64,000 nucleotides of DNA from SR1 bacterium human oral taxon HOT-345 (GTDB lineage: Bacteria; Patescibacteriota; Gracilibacteria; Absconditabacterales; Absconditicoccaceae). The translations under genes were made by a program, and so were the position numbers. Positions 10,680 to 22,323 of the stretch are shown piece after piece. A model generated the notes under the pieces. The model did not search any database. It saw only the letters and a program-made list of their open reading frames with translations, and was not told where the DNA came from. The stretch lies in assembly GCA_003260355.1 (NCBI GenBank), contig MPSQ01000001.1:620001-684000 (forward strand). Direction: 5' to 3'. Within the stretch, counting starts at the first letter, position 1, and each line of letters starts with the position of its first letter.

Positions 10680-13531
10680 TTGAAACCAGCGTTTAAGTCT
10701 TCAAAAACGATCACTGCATTATATTCCAAAACCAGCTCTACAAGCTTATTTACGACCTGTGAAATGTAGCCATTTTTGAGATCAGCGATTTTCTCAATTG
10801 TATCTCGGTTTTGACGAGCATGGAGTCTGTTTTCAGCTTTTTGAGAGAGTTTTGCTTCATAGTCGGTGCCGTTGAGGAGATTGAGCGTCCCTTGTTTGAC
10901 AATTTTCCCAGTTTTCACCGAAATAATGGAGAAATATCAAAGATTTCTTTCTCCTCTATCGACTCAGGCCACATGGAGATCATCAAAATGAGGGATAATC
11001 AGCTCTTGATTGAGCTTCTGATTAAACTTTGAAGGAGCAGAAGGGCTGACCTCATTACTTCCAAATCACAAGGTAATCGGCACATGAAAAAGGATTTTAT
11101 CTTCCGTATATCTTTTGTACTTGAAAACATCGTAGTTATCTACCTTCAGCGTTTTCTTCTCCTTTTTCATACTTCATGGTCTGAAGAAAATTTCTGCTTC
11201 TCCATTGAGTTTTACATTGGTTGGACTTTCAAAAAGCTGTTGCCAATAAAGCGTTTGCAAGTCAGGAGTCTTTGACTTTCCTTCAAAATCTTTGGAAGAA
11301 ATCTGAAAGAGAAAGAGAGATCAGTCTTTTATTCCTTGTTTAATCAGTTCTTCATTAACCTTTCTCCAGTTTAACAAATAACCTTGTTGTTCAACTTCTC
11401 TATAAAACTGAGAAATATCTTGATAATTTTCTGTCGCTTGAAACTGGAAATTGAACACTTTCCAATCCTCATATTTTGGCAGTGCAGACTTATAAAAATC
11501 AATTAAAGTATGGAGGTCTGCGAGATTGAAGCTCTTTTCTGACTTTTTGAAACGTCCTTTAGCATAAAGGTCTAAAACCTGATCAGAAGCTCCGTATTTT
11601 TTCTTGTCAGAACCAGGCATTAGACATTTTGGAAGCATTTTATTGGCTCATGGAAGGAGCTTATAGTCCATCTTTTCCATCGTCCCGAGATTCCCCTCGT
11701 AGAGAGCCGATTTTTCAAAAAATTTATTCTGATCCTTTTTCATAATTGCGAGATAAAATTTCCCATCTTTTCTCAAAATCACGGATAAGTTCTGTGTTTC
11801 TTTATTTTTATCTCGTCCGTTCAGCAAGGTAGAACAGTCAAAATTCAGCTTTAATTTTGCTTGTGAATAGGGTTTTCTCGTGAGATAATTCCTGATCATA
11901 TCATACCACTTTGGCAAAGGATAATCCTGCAAAAGCTGATCAAGACTCGGATAAAACTCTCCTTCTGGGACAAATCCAAGTTTACTCGTATCTACTTTGA
12001 ACCACTTGAGCATCCTATATGCATACAAAGCATTGTCCAAAAGCATTTTAATCAGATTTTTGTGTTCTTGATTGTTGGATTCTAGAGTTAAAAGCGATTG
12101 GAGAGCGTTTTTTGCTGAAGTATAGGATCAAAATCCTCCCTCTCAAGTCCAAAAAGATTCAAAGTCAGATTTCATACTTTTGAGCAGAAGTTCCCAGTTA
12201 GAATGTGAATTTTCTAAATGAAGATTTTCTCGTTGGAGTTTGAGAAGAGAGACTTGATGATGATTTCCTTCGGCGGTATCGGCTTTTTCTGCTGCTTGAA
12301 AAGGAACTGCTTCCAAAAGTTCCTTGAGTTCAGCGAGCGAAAGATAGGCAGGAAGCTTGAAACTTTCTTCATCATTTTTTTTGAACTTAAAAAGCTTGAG
12401 CTCAACTCCCTTTTCTAGTAAAGTATGCCAAGATGAGAAGTAGCGGTTAGAAATGATATTGAGAGCTGTTTTGGACAAGAAAATCTGTGAAAGATCCGCC
12501 TTCTCCTCAAAAATTTGAGCCAAAAGCTTCTTAAATTCTGGGATTCTTTGATCTGTTTCTCTAATCATGGTGTGAAGCATCTTTTGGAACTCCGCTTCTG
12601 AAGTAATCAAATCAAAAGGAATCGTATTCCCTCTTGGAGATCAGATTTGTTTATAAAGGAGTTTTGGCTGAGGAAGTTTGGTTTTATGTTCTTGGGTATA
12701 AAGATTTGCTTTTGACCTAATATTTGCAAGCATTTCATTGTAAAAATCAATTCCTGATTGAGTAAGGTATTCGCTGTAAGAGTCAGGATTGAAGACTTTT
12801 TTCTCTAGTTCTGAAAGTGAAAGCACGGCAAGTTTCTCAAAAACCTCACAATTATTGGCAAATGTAAGGAGATTTTCGTTGATCGCACGATAAGCAACTG
12901 CGGTGGCTTTCTCATCGGTAGCATAGTAATTCTCGCGGTTCTGGTTGAAACCTGTGAAATAGGTAAAGAAATTTCCAAAACGGCGGATCAGTGCAAAGCT
13001 TTCTGGATCAGAGGTGTATTTCTTTTCCAGAAGTCAAAGCACTCCAGCTTCAGTCAGGATTTTATAACTTTTTTGAGTCAGAAAAGGTTTTCCTTTTTCA
13101 TTGACATAGTCGGGATTGCTTTTTCGGAGCTCTGCAGTATTTGAAAAGCTCGTTCCAATCGCAGTTCTCAAGGCTTTTGTGCGGCTTTCAAATTCTTCAT
13201 CAAGGCTTTTTAGCTCCTTTTCGGAGAGCTCAGCTTTGTTCTTTTTCTTTTTTTGGTAAGTTTGATAAAAAAGGACAAAATCTGATCGATTCTGGGGTTC
13301 TAGCGACTGAAGGCTTTCTGTGATAAATTGATTGTGAAGCTCGTCCAAGAGCGGTTTGATTGCCTGATAGTCTTTTTCTCTCTGTTCATCCCTCTGAGGA
13401 ATTTCTGAGTTTCGGAGCGCACTAAGAGTTGGATCGTGTTCAAAATTTTCGTTGAGCGGTTTTAGCTCTCGGCGAAGGGTTTTTTGGATGGGATAGAGAT
13501 TGGTGAATTGGGAGAAGAGGAGCTTTGTCAT
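10646..13531 (-). CDS. cas12a: Cas12a (Cpf1) effector, truncated within RuvC-II by the CRISPR array
   Basis: RNA-guided nuclease and crRNA-processing enzyme of type V-A CRISPR. From the start (FSQFTNLYPIQKTLRRELKP, the typical Cas12a N-terminus) the frame is continuous through several TGA(Gly) codons. Visible: REC lobe, WED/PI region (YDVFKYTEDKILFHVPITL with the pre-crRNA processing His, about residue 816), RuvC-I GVDRGERNLGYFSI (catalytic Asp about 858), bridge helix, and RuvC-II VIVFEDLNAGFK (catalytic Glu about 944). Cas12a homology stops at residue 951, where the first repeat begins; ten residues encoded by the repeat follow and then TAG. About 290 residues, including the Nuc domain and the RuvC-III Asp, are missing. 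As it stands the enzyme should not cleave DNA, though crRNA processing could survive. Misassembly at the array is possible. Confidence 0.95.
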
Positions 13532-13594
13532 TATTTGTAAAAAAACAGATAAAAAAAGTTTATTTCAATTTTTAGTTTTTTAAAGTTATAGGAA

Positions 13595-13619
13595 AGAGAG
13601 GGAAATACGCTCCCTCTCT
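13595..13619 (-). terminator. Hairpin terminator after glyS
   Basis: A 9-bp stem (AGAGAGGGA/TCCCTCTCT) with a 7-nt loop lies 16 bases past the glycyl-tRNA synthetase stop codon. The T-run on the minus strand is weak (TTTCCTAT), so efficiency is uncertain. It separates glyS from the start of cas12a. Confidence 0.55.
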
Positions 13620-13634
13620 ATAAAAAACTTAACT

Positions 13635-15071
13635 TTAGAAACACTGACTCAATTCTTCAATTTTTACTCTCCTCTGCTGCATAGAATCCCTTTCTCTGAC
13701 CGTTACTGTTCCGAAGTTTGGAGAAGTTTCATCAACAGTCTCTGGATCAATAGTAACGCAGTAAGGCGTTCAGATTTCATCTTGTCTTCTATATCTTTTT
13801 CCGATCGCTCCTCCATCATCATATTCACATTTGAAAGCCTTACTGAGATCGCGGAAGATTTTTTCTGCGGTTTCAACCTGCTTTTGATCTTTCTTTACGA
13901 GTGGAAGGATCGCAAACTTCACAGGAGCGAGCTGCTTAGGGAAACGAATCACCACGCGGCTAGAACCATCTTCCAGAGTTTCCTCATCATAGAACTCAAG
14001 CATCGTAACCATCACTTGACGACCAAGCCCAAAGGAAGCCTCAACACATCGTGGGATGTATCTCTCCCCAGTATAGGGATCAGAATATTGCATATCTTTT
14101 TTACTGAACTCTTGATGCTGAGAAAGATCAAAATTCGTTCTGTTGTGGATTCCCTGAATCTCACCAAACCCTCGTGGATAGAGGTATTCTATATCTACTG
14201 CTGCTGCCGCATAGTGAGCCAGCTTTTCATGATCTTTGAATCTCAAATGCTCTGGACTAATTCCGATTACTTCAGTCCAATAGTGCATACAGTCAGCTTT
14301 CCATTGATTGTAAATCTCCATCGCCTTCTCTGCATCAGCAGGCACGAAATATTCAATCTCCATCTGCTCAAATTCTCTCGTCCTATAGAGGAACTGCCCT
14401 GGAGTAATCTCATTTCTAAAGGCTTTTCAAACCTGAGCTAATCCGAACGGAATCCTCATTCTCGTGGTATCCAAAACTGCCTTGAAATCTGTAAACAAAG
14501 ACTGACAGGTTTCAGGTCTCATATAGACTTTGGAAGTCTCGTTCGCTACCGGTCCAAGATGTGAACTCAGCATGAGATTGAAGTTTCTACATTCCGTCCA
14601 ATCGGCTGGGTTTCAGGTTTCAGGGTTATTTGGGAGATGCTTTACGATGAAGTCTCTCATTCCTTCGTTTCCTCGCGATTCTGGAGAAAGGTTTGGCACC
14701 TCTAGTTTTTGAGCCAATTCCTCATCGGAAAGTCAGTTTCTTTTCTTTTCAAAATAATCTTCAATCAACTTATCCGCTCTAAATCTCTGCCCCGTTTTCT
14801 TGTCATCAATCAACGCATCAGCGAAAGAAGCCAAATGTCCACTTGCCTGCCAAGTCGTGGGATGTGCAATGATCGCCGTATCCATAAAGACCATATCTTC
14901 TCTCTCCTGCGTGAAATGTTTGACCCAGAGATCAGCAATATTTTTTTTGAGCAAGGCTCCATAAGGACCGAAATCCCAAGCATTTGCCAGCCCTCCATAA
15001 ATTTCTGAATTGGGATAGACGAAACCTTTTCTTTTCGCCCAAGCTACAACCGTTTCTAGTGATGTTTTCAT
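13635..15071 (-). CDS. glyS: Glycyl-tRNA synthetase (dimeric class II type)
   Basis: Charges tRNA-Gly. 478 residues with five TGA codons read as Gly, ending in TAA. The N-terminus ([28 protein letters not shown]) is diagnostic for the alpha-2 GlyRS. Motif 2 is [20 protein letters not shown] and motif 3 is [17 protein letters not shown]; the C-terminal anticodon-binding domain ([12 protein letters not shown]) is complete. Start chosen at ATG 15069-15071 by family length; an in-frame ATG 36 bases upstream would add 12 residues. In a UGA-glycine organism this enzyme must also charge the tRNA-Gly with anticodon UCA, which is not in this window. Confidence 0.95.
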
Positions 15072-15185
15072 CTTTACAATAGGAAATAAATTGAATACAG
15101 ATTTCATACTAGTTATTTTTTATTTACTGTCAAGGGGAAGTCTAGCGCTTTTAGCATAACTAGCAATGAAAGGTTTTTGAGGAAA

Positions 15186-15263
15186 AGAAAAAGCTCCCCT
15201 TCGTCGCTAAACAATCCAGATTCTCTTTGACCGAAAATCAACTATTGTTTAGATGGAGAGCTT
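15186..15263 (-). terminator. Long bulged hairpin terminator after the TMEM43-like gene
   Basis: Two stacked stems, AAGCTC (15191-15196)/GAGCTT (15258-15263) and CTAAACAAT (15207-15215)/ATTGTTTAG (15244-15252), enclose a 28-nt loop. On the minus strand the outer stem is followed by a T-rich run. It lies 37 bases past the TMEM43-like stop codon. A structured RNA other than a terminator is possible because of the long loop. Confidence 0.6.
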
Positions 15264-15299
15264 ATTTCTCTAATTTCTTGTTTGTAAAGTTTTGAGAGG

Positions 15300-16646
15300 C
15301 TAAACTTCTACGACTTCTGCTGAATCTTTTGTTTGAGGATCAGGCTTTTTGTCTTTTTTCCTTGACCTAATGAAGGCTATAGCTCCTCCAATCGCCACAA
15401 CCAGAAGTCAGATTCAAATAACAGGTCTTACGACAAGCCATGCTATCGCGATGGTTCCTAATCCTAGCACTAGTGTTGCCGCAAAAGCGATAACTCAAGT
15501 TCCAAAACCAATAAGTCCTGCGAGAGGAGGAAGCACTTTAGCGAGAGTTGGGATAAACTCGAGCATCATCGCAAATCCCATATACATCAACACAAGTCAC
15601 ACAAACCTTAGTATCCATGTAAGTCCCAGATTTTCAGCTTGTGCATCGGCAAACATTTCAGTAGAGCTTTTCTTGCCATTTGCTAGGAGAGCAAGGTCCA
15701 CTCCGTTTGAGGTTTTATAGAGAGTTATTTCGTTTCCAGATTGTTTTCCTACGAGACTTACGGTTCCTGTTTTTACCACGGAGAATCTTATTCTCATGTC
15801 CCCAACTGCCGGACTATGAGAATCCAAGCCAACATAAATCATTGAGTCATCAACATGGAATCTTTTTTTGGACGAAGCTCATGATCGAGTGTTAGCGGAT
15901 TCTGGAGTCAAAGCTCAGTTCGCTTGCTCTCCTGTCGAAGCATCTCCTGAGAGTTGCTCTGTCATTTCAGAGGTTTCAGCAGAGGTCTCTGTATTGTTAT
16001 TCATCGAGCTTGTATATTCTGTTTCCTGCGCTGGAAGCTTCAATTCCTGGCCATTTAGAGGAAGCTTGACATCATCTGTAAGCTGAGAGGTAAATGCTTT
16101 ATCTAAAGTAAAGGCTCCTACAATGATTGGTTCCTTTTCTCGAGTCTCGCTTTCATATTCTCGAGTCGCTGGATTTTGGTGTCCCTGAGTCTCATGGAAT
16201 CTACTTGAATCAATGGCTGAATCTGACCACTTTTTCTTGTAGTCGTAGGTTGTGGTACAGTCCTGACTTCCACCATAGTTGTCATGACATTCTTCGCTTG
16301 AAGATTCTGATCGCTGATACATCTCTACGGATCTGATAAGCTTTAGATCATCAGCCTTAACTCCGAATCTTGGATCTTGGAGTGATGATGCAGGAGAGCT
16401 GGTCACCCCTTGGATGTGAACGAGTTTTCCATCAAGCTCAGGATTAAGCTGCTGTGCATCAGCATCTTGCACAAGTTTTTCTCCTTCGTTTAGTCCTACC
16501 TTCGTCACAAAAAAGTGGTTTTCATTTCGGGCTAAAAGAACGATTGAACCGATCACAAATAGTAGTCCTCAAAAAATCTTTTTGAAGCTGTTTCCTACAC
16601 GTTCTCCATAGCCGGTTCTGGTAGTTACACTAACACGATCTGCCAT
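15300..16646 (-). CDS. TMEM43 (DUF1625)-like membrane protein
   Basis: 448 residues with about eight TGA codons read as Gly, ending in TAG. One hydrophobic helix near the N-terminus (GLLFVIGSIVLLA, about 27-40), a large extracytoplasmic domain beginning RNENHFFVTKVGLNEGEKLV, and a C-terminal membrane region with about four helices before a Lys-rich tail. RNE near the first helix, the GDMRIRF-like segment and the C-terminal helices match the TMEM43 family, whose bacterial role is not established. The central domain carries a Ser/Thr/Glu-rich insertion. Single gene with its own terminator. Confidence 0.75.
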
Positions 16647-16660
16647 TTTTGTATAAAAAG

Positions 16661-16693
16661 AAAATAAAAATACCCTACCATTAATAGGGTATT
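16661..16693 (-). terminator. Terminator between nitroreductase and the TMEM43-like gene
   Basis: An 8-bp stem (AATACCCT/AGGGTATT, 16669-16693) followed on the minus strand by TTTTATTTTC. It lies about 150 bases past the nitroreductase stop codon and just upstream of the TMEM43-like start. Confidence 0.65.
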
Positions 16694-16839
16694 TTACAAG
16701 AAAAGCAAGAGATTTTTCTGATCTTTAAGGAGTTCATCGCTATTTTTCAGTGATTCTGTAGTTTAATCACAGATGAAATCGATCATCTCTCAGCAGGCAA
16801 TCGAAGATTCAAAGGAGGAACAAAAAGAGAAATCTGATT

Positions 16840-17565
16840 TTAAACTCTTTTATACTGTTCCTCAAAGGGAATACGAAAACGTTTTCCCTGCACTCCATCT
16901 TCGGCACGGACTCAACATGCAACTACTAAACTCACCTCAGCTCCTTGAGGGAGGTTGAGAATCTTTTTGATCCTCTGGCTATCAAATCCTTCTAGCGGGC
17001 AAGTATCATAATTTTGCTCAGACATCGCAAGCATAAAGGTTTGAGCGACCAGTGCACAGCTCTTATGAACTACCGTTTGCATATCAGATTCGTATACCTC
17101 ACGAAGTGTTGGCTTGGAGAAACCTTTTATTCGAGATACTCCTTTTCTAAAACATCCCAATACCCCGAAACAACGACTATAGAGGAAAGGGATTAACTTC
17201 TGATAATAGTCCTGGAGCTTTTTGGTCCTGGCAGGAATCCTGTCTTTGGGAGCATTGTTTTGGATTTCCTCGAGATTGAAATCAAAGACCGCTTTTGCTC
17301 TCTGCTTATAGAGGTCTTGACGAGTGATGAAAACGACTATTTCTTGTGCTGTCGTCGCCGATCTCTGGGAAAAGCATGCCTCTGCTATTTGAGTGATCAC
17401 TTTGGGAGTCGTGATATGATAGGCTTCTCGGAGCTGGAGATTAGAACTCGTCGGTGCAAGCTGGGCAAGCTGGAGGCATTCTTTTACTTTTTCTGAGTCG
17501 ATACGCTCGGTTTTACTGTAGCTACGAACTGCACGGCGATGCTGAAGCATTTTTTCTAAGGTCAT
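16840..17565 (-). CDS. Nitroreductase-family flavoprotein
   Basis: FMN-dependent NAD(P)H oxidoreductase, 241 residues. N-terminal HRRAVRSYS (FMN phosphate binding) and LAPTSSNLQLREAYHI are typical, as is the C-terminal VACGVRAEDG segment, where the Gly is encoded by TGA (16912-16914); the protein then continues 24 residues to TAA. With a standard code it would lose this conserved C-terminal part. Substrate unknown. No operon partner; the neighbours are the S41 protease and the TMEM43-like gene, each separated by a noncoding gap. Confidence 0.85.
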
Positions 17566-17692
17566 TTTTTCATCAAATAGGAATATAAAAAGCTTTTAAA
17601 GACAGATTATGAAGAGAGGTAAACATATTTTCGGTAGGAAAGACTCCCTGCAAGCGTACTCCTCAAGTTCTAAGGATTGGAAGGAGTTTTTG

Positions 17693-19168
17693 CTAGTCGA
17701 TTCCCAACGCAGTAAGCACTTCATCCTGTGGCGTTTTGGGGTCATCACGGAGAATAAGGTCTGGTTTTAGACCTTTTCCATTGAGGGAATCTTCCTGATC
17801 AGCGACATATCGTAGTGCTACTGTATATTTGAGGACGGAATTATCTTGGAACTGCACGACCTCTTGGACGGATCCCTTGCCATAGCTGGTCGTGCCTACG
17901 AGGCTCACCTTGCCTGGATAGTAATGTTTGAGCACGCCAGCGAAGATCTCTGCTGCACTCGCTGTTTTCTCATCCATGATCATCACCATCGGAACCGTAG
18001 GAGCTGTGGAAGCAACTTTTGAGGGATAGACTTCCTTGCCCTCGGAGGAGAGAATGGAGATGATTGGCTGATCCTTGGCGATAAAATTCTCAAGAATTGC
18101 CACGACTTCATCTACAATCCCTCAGGGATTCCCTCTCAGGTCAAAGTAAAGCACACTGCAGGATCAGAATTCCTCCTTTTCTCTCAGAAATTTCTTTTGG
18201 ATTCACTTGTCAAAGCTGGAGATTTGAAGGTAGCAGGCGTTTCCTTTTTTGCGGGACTTGAGTAAAGGGAGCTCGATCTTCTCTCTCGTGAGATCGTAAG
18301 TAAGCTGGCTCTGGTCTCTTTTTACCATGATGCTGACAGAGGTACCAACTTTTCCCTGCAATGCGAGTATGAAGGCATCGAAATCATGATAGGATTCATA
18401 AGGTTTCCCGTCTGCTGCGAGGAGGATATCTCCAACTTTGATTCCAGCCTTTTGGGCGGGGCTGTTCTCTATGAGCTTCACGACAACTGGCAGTTCTCTT
18501 CCCTTTTGCTCTAGGTAAAGCCCGATCCCCACGAATCCTCCCTGCAAAGCGTCAGTAAAGAGTTTCCCATTTCTCGGGGTGTAATACTTGGTATACGGCT
18601 CTCCAAGCTTGTCTACATACGTAGATAGCTCATCATAGCTCGGAGCATCATGCTCGGCAATCTTCTCCTTTTGAGAGAAATTCTTTCTGAGGAGGGAGAG
18701 GACCTCTTTGGCGATGGTTTGCTTTTGTTGATCGGAGATCGTAGGTGTAGGTTCAGCTTTTTCCTCTTTGGGAAGAGCAGGTGTTTGGAGAGCCTCCTGC
18801 AGCTGCTGCTTGAGCACATCAAAAGTCAAAGGCTTCCCTGCTTGGAAAACGATCTGCTTTTTGAAATTATACTTGAGGAGCAGTGCTAAATCTGACTCCA
18901 GAGCCGGTTTCTCTAGAGGGAGTGCGGTCGTAAGGTTTGGGAAGGCACCGTTGGCTACGGCATTTTGTAGGAGCGGGTAGAGTGGAGAAGCTGGCGTGAG
19001 GTTGCTGTATTTGAGAAGCGGTTTCTGTGAGGAGCTTGGAACTTGCTGTCCAACGACAGTAAAGTAAAGACGGAGCAGTTCTCCATAGCTCATCCCCTGC
19101 TCCTGGGCAAGACTGACTCCAGCTGAGCAACAGCAGACAAAAAGTAGGAAGAACAGTATTTTTTTCAT
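17693..19168 (-). CDS. S41 C-terminal processing peptidase (CtpA/Prc type)
   Basis: Exported serine protease, 491 residues from the ATG at 19166-19168, which starts a signal peptide (MKKILFFLLFVCCCSAGVSLAQ); an ATG 54 bases upstream would spoil the signal sequence. A PDZ domain (GFVGIGLYLEQ...AGIKVGDILLAADG) is followed by the S41 core with VMIMDEKTASAAEIFAG (catalytic Ser in SAAE) and TSYGKGSVQE (catalytic Lys). Three or four TGA codons are read as Gly between 18100 and 18205. It probably trims envelope proteins. Visibly more GC-rich than genes to the left. Confidence 0.9.
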
Positions 19169-19289
19169 CAGTTGTGGAGAGAAAAGAATAAAGCACGATC
19201 GGTGCGTCAGTATAGGTATCATAGCAAGAAATGCAAGACTTTCTCCATCGTGACTGTGCCTCAGGCAAAGGAAGGAAAGCTCTTGATTT

Positions 19290-19436
19290 GTGGGGCAGAT
19301 TCTCTATGATGAGTCCTCATATCCCAAGGTGATCGCTGAAGGAAGTCAGTCTTTTGAAGCTTTTTTTGTAAAGGACGGAAAGAGACTACATCGCCTGCAT
19401 ACTGGCAAAAAGCAAGCAACTTGGGGAAGCTTTTAG
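19290..19436 (+). CDS. Possible small protein upstream of the AlkD-like gene
   Basis: A 48-codon frame from GTG 19290 to TAG, with AGGAAGG 15 bases upstream and a product like MGQILYDESSYPKVIAEGSQ followed by FFVKDGKRLHRLHTGKK. The IAEGSQSFEAFFVKDGKRLHRL segment resembles short repeat-type proteins with GxxHR motifs, but this is only a resemblance. It lies just ahead of the AlkD-like gene in the same direction. It could equally be leader sequence. Confidence 0.3.
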   Translation: MGQILYDESSYPKVIAEGSQSFEAFFVKDGKRLHRLHTGKKQATWGSF

Positions 19437-19459
19437 ATGAAAAAGAGAGATTTGCTACC

Positions 19460-20161
19460 ATGAAGAAAGGGAAAATCTATGAGGAACTGCTGGTGCTAGC
19501 AGACGCGAAGAACGCAGGTTTTGTGCAACGCTTGATCCCGAACCTCGCACCAGAACGCATCCTGGGAACTAAGACGCCAATTCTCAGAACGTTCGCTAAG
19601 CAGCTCGCCAAAAGACCGGAACGTGAAGCCTTCCTCAAAGAGCTCCCCCATTTCTCCTTTGAAGAGCATCTGGTGCATGGGTTTGTGATTGAGGAGCTCA
19701 AGGATTTTGAGCAGACGATGGAAGCCCTCGAACACTACCTTCCCTTTATCGATAACCGAGCAACCTGTGATCAGCTCCGTCCCAAAATCCTTGCCAAGCA
19801 TGCGGACGAAGTGCTGGTAAAGATTAGAGGGTGGCTAGGAAGTGAGCATCCCTATACGGTTAGGTATGCTATTGGACTCTTGATGACTAACTATTTGGAT
19901 GAGGAGTTTGAGCCTGGACTGCTCCAGCTCGTGGCAGAGGTAGACCGTGAACACTACTATATTCAGATGATGCAGGCGTGGTATTTCGCTACTGCACTTG
20001 CAAAACAGCCCGCATCTACGCTTCCCCTCATCGAGAGTCAGACTTTAATACCTTTTGTCCAGAATAAAACGATCCAGAAAGCTAGAGAAAGTAGGAGAAT
20101 CTCCCCTGAACTCAAAAAAGCCCTCCTCGCATGGAAAATAACCGAGAAGGGTAAGGGCTAG
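19460..20161 (+). CDS. AlkD-like DNA alkylation repair protein (HEAT-like repeats)
   Basis: 233 residues, all-helical, no TGA, stop TAG. The sequence shows the AlkD hallmarks: ILGTKTPILRTFAKQLAK at the N-terminus, FSFEEHLVHGFVI, IDNRATCDQL (in AlkD the WDLVD-like region), VRYAIGLLMTNYL and YYIQMMQAWYFATAL. AlkD excises bulky or charged alkylated bases without base flipping. The active-site Asp seen as W-x-x-x-D in AlkD is replaced here by the NRATCDQL context, and this subfamily may be only AlkD-like. Start at ATG 19460 by homology length. Confidence 0.75.
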   Translation: MKKGKIYEELLVLADAKNAGFVQRLIPNLAPERILGTKTPILRTFAKQLAKRPEREAFLKELPHFSFEEHLVHGFVIEELKDFEQTMEALEHYLPFIDNRATCDQLRPKILAKHADEVLVKIRGWLGSEHPYTVRYAIGLLMTNYLDEEFEPGLLQLVAEVDREHYYIQMMQAWYFATALAKQPASTLPLIESQTLIPFVQNKTIQKARESRRISPELKKALLAWKITEKGKG

Positions 20162-20191
20162 GAATAAGGGAAAAACGGCTGGGCATAAGGC

Positions 20192-21283
20192 TTAGCCGAT
20201 CAATCCCCTATTGATCAATTCTCTCTTGATATATTCTGGATTGTTGGCGGCTTCGATGGCTTGGTCAATGCTGATCATGCCTTTTTCGAGCAGGATCATC
20301 AAGCTCTCCTCCATCAGTTGCATCCCTGAAAGTCTATTGGTATACATCACACTTCTGAGCTGGTTCAGCTTATTTTCTCTAATAATATTGGCAACGGCGG
20401 TGGTATTGAGCAAGACTTCCTGTCCAAGCACGAGCCCTGTTTTGTCTGTCCTCTTGAGGAGCTTCTGCACGACAATCGCTGACATATTTTCTGCAAGCTG
20501 GGTCCTAATATGATTTTGTTCGTCGGAGGTAAAGGATCCGATGATCTTATTGAGTGCCTGCTCTGCCGACCTTGAGTGCACTGTCGTAAGCACCAGATGC
20601 CCGGTCTCTGAAAGGAGGATTGCATTTCTGATCCCTTCCAAATCTCTAATTTCTCCGAAGAGGATCACATCAGGTCTCTGCCTGAGGGCAAACTTCATCG
20701 CGCTAGAAAAAGAGGAAATATCCTTTCAGAGTTCTTTCTGATCAATAATACTCTCTTTGGGTGTGAAAACATATTCAATCGGGTCTTCAATCGTGAGGAT
20801 ATGCTTCTTTTTATTCCTATTGATCTCCTCTATCATCGCTGCCAAGGTGGTAGATTTTCCTGATCCGGTAGGTCCCGCAAGGAACACAATCCCATTTTCT
20901 CTATAGGCAAGCTCTCTGAAGATGGGCGGAAGGTTTAAACTTTTAAGGTCAGGAATCTCCTTCCTCAGCAATCTAGAAACCACCATAATGTGCCCCCTTT
21001 GACGAGAGATGTTCACCCTGTATCTTCTGTCTTTGTAGCCTAGTCCAAGGTCCAAACTTCCATGTTTCTCAAAATAATCCAGTCCGGTCTTGTTCATCAA
21101 GGTTAGCGCGATCTGGTTGAGCTGTTCGTCGCCGAGTTTCTCAAGGGTCGTATCTCTATACACCTCTTCCATAATCCTGAAAGTCGGTGGCTCATCATAG
21201 GTAAGATACATATCAGAAGCGTTCTTCTGGAGCATCAGGTCATTGAGAAACTCAATATACTTTACCGGATCAGTAAACTTCAT
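20192..21283 (-). CDS. pilT: PilT-type retraction ATPase of type IV pili
   Basis: Hexameric AAA ATPase that drives pilus retraction, 363 residues with one TGA (20726-20728) read as Gly. N-terminal LMLQKNASDMYLT domain, Walker A GPTGSGKST, Asp box ILTIEDPIEYVF, Walker B VILFGEIRDLEG, His box TVHSRSA and the C-terminal GMQLMEESL replacing the AIRNLIREGK region. Stop TAA; start at ATG 21281-21283, which gives the standard N-terminus. In these symbiotic CPR bacteria type IV pili probably serve attachment and DNA uptake; no other pil genes are in the window. Confidence 0.9.
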
Positions 21284-22323
21284 AGGAGAGCAAGAGAAAA
21301 ATAAAAAATCTGATTGCTTCAAGTATACAGCTTTCTGTCCTAAAGTCAAAAAATATAGCTTCTTTTTGTGCGGTGATGGGGTGCGTATTGAGGGAAAGAT
21401 GGGAAAGGGTTGGGAATGGAAGATTGTCGCTGGAAACAAGCCTATGTTCGCTGTGTGCTAGGGTTTTGAGAGTATAGATGCTAGGGTAAAAAACGCTTGC
21501 ATTATAGGTTTAAAAAACCTATAGTCGCCACTACGAAACCAAAAATCAACTCAATTCATCCTACTCATAACGATGATGATGCAGAATTTAGGGGTCCTTT
21601 GGATAGTCAAGCTGTAAGCATAGGAGTTGATACCCTCTCCAATCATCAAGGAAACTATGGAAATGTTGTGGATGTGAAGCAGGAAAGTTCAGAAGAAGGG
21701 AATTTTTACACCTCCTATTTGTATTTCGAAGACATCCCCCTTCAGTTCGTGCAGGGCAATCGGTTTTTGCTGGAGAAACAAAGCTTAGTAATGCTAGTAT
21801 GAGCGGGGGAACATCAAGGAGTCCTCATGCTCACGATGCCCTTTACTTGAATAATGGAGCATGCTAGGAGGGAAAAGTATTTTCCTTTGATCCCTTCTTA
21901 TCAAAGGAAGCGCTGGAGATCGTGCAGTCGTTTTGATCGTCGCTGGAGGTACTTCTTTCCAATCCACCAGCATAAAACCAGATTGCCCACCGAGAGAAGT
22001 ATAGGACTCGCCCTTTTCTAGGTCTGCTTTCTTGTTTTTCCCCTTGGGGCATCGTCGTGGTTGCCAGCCCTCCTTGCGTTCAAGCTGGGGGAATGGAGGG
22101 ATTTTGGCAGTGAGGATGGCGAGGGAAGAGCAAAAAGGGGGCTTTTTTTGGATTTTCGGGTGATTTTCCCTTGACAGAGGGTGAGGGATTGCTATAGTCG
22201 GGGTAAAGAACAAAAGGGAAAAGCTGGTTTCCAGCGGTAGGTAGCGTTGGTGAATGGGGAGAAAAACCTCCTGCAATAGCCTTGCAAGAGGTGCAAGGAG
22301 GAAGCGGACTCCTCTGCTCAGGG
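21284..22323. other. 1-kb stretch without a confident gene; possible decayed coding remnant
   Basis: Upstream of pilT. A small hairpin (TATAGGTTT/AAACCTATA) lies at 21503-21523. Plus-strand frames from 21497 look partly protein-like but change frame near 21760, where the second frame reads GETKLSNASMSGGTSRSPHA and stops at TAG by 21867; this resembles a frameshifted remnant. The minus strand is also open across 21794-22660, but it runs into the 42-bp repeats and its composition (Pro/Phe/His-rich) argues against a real protein. I assign no gene here. Confidence 0.4.
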
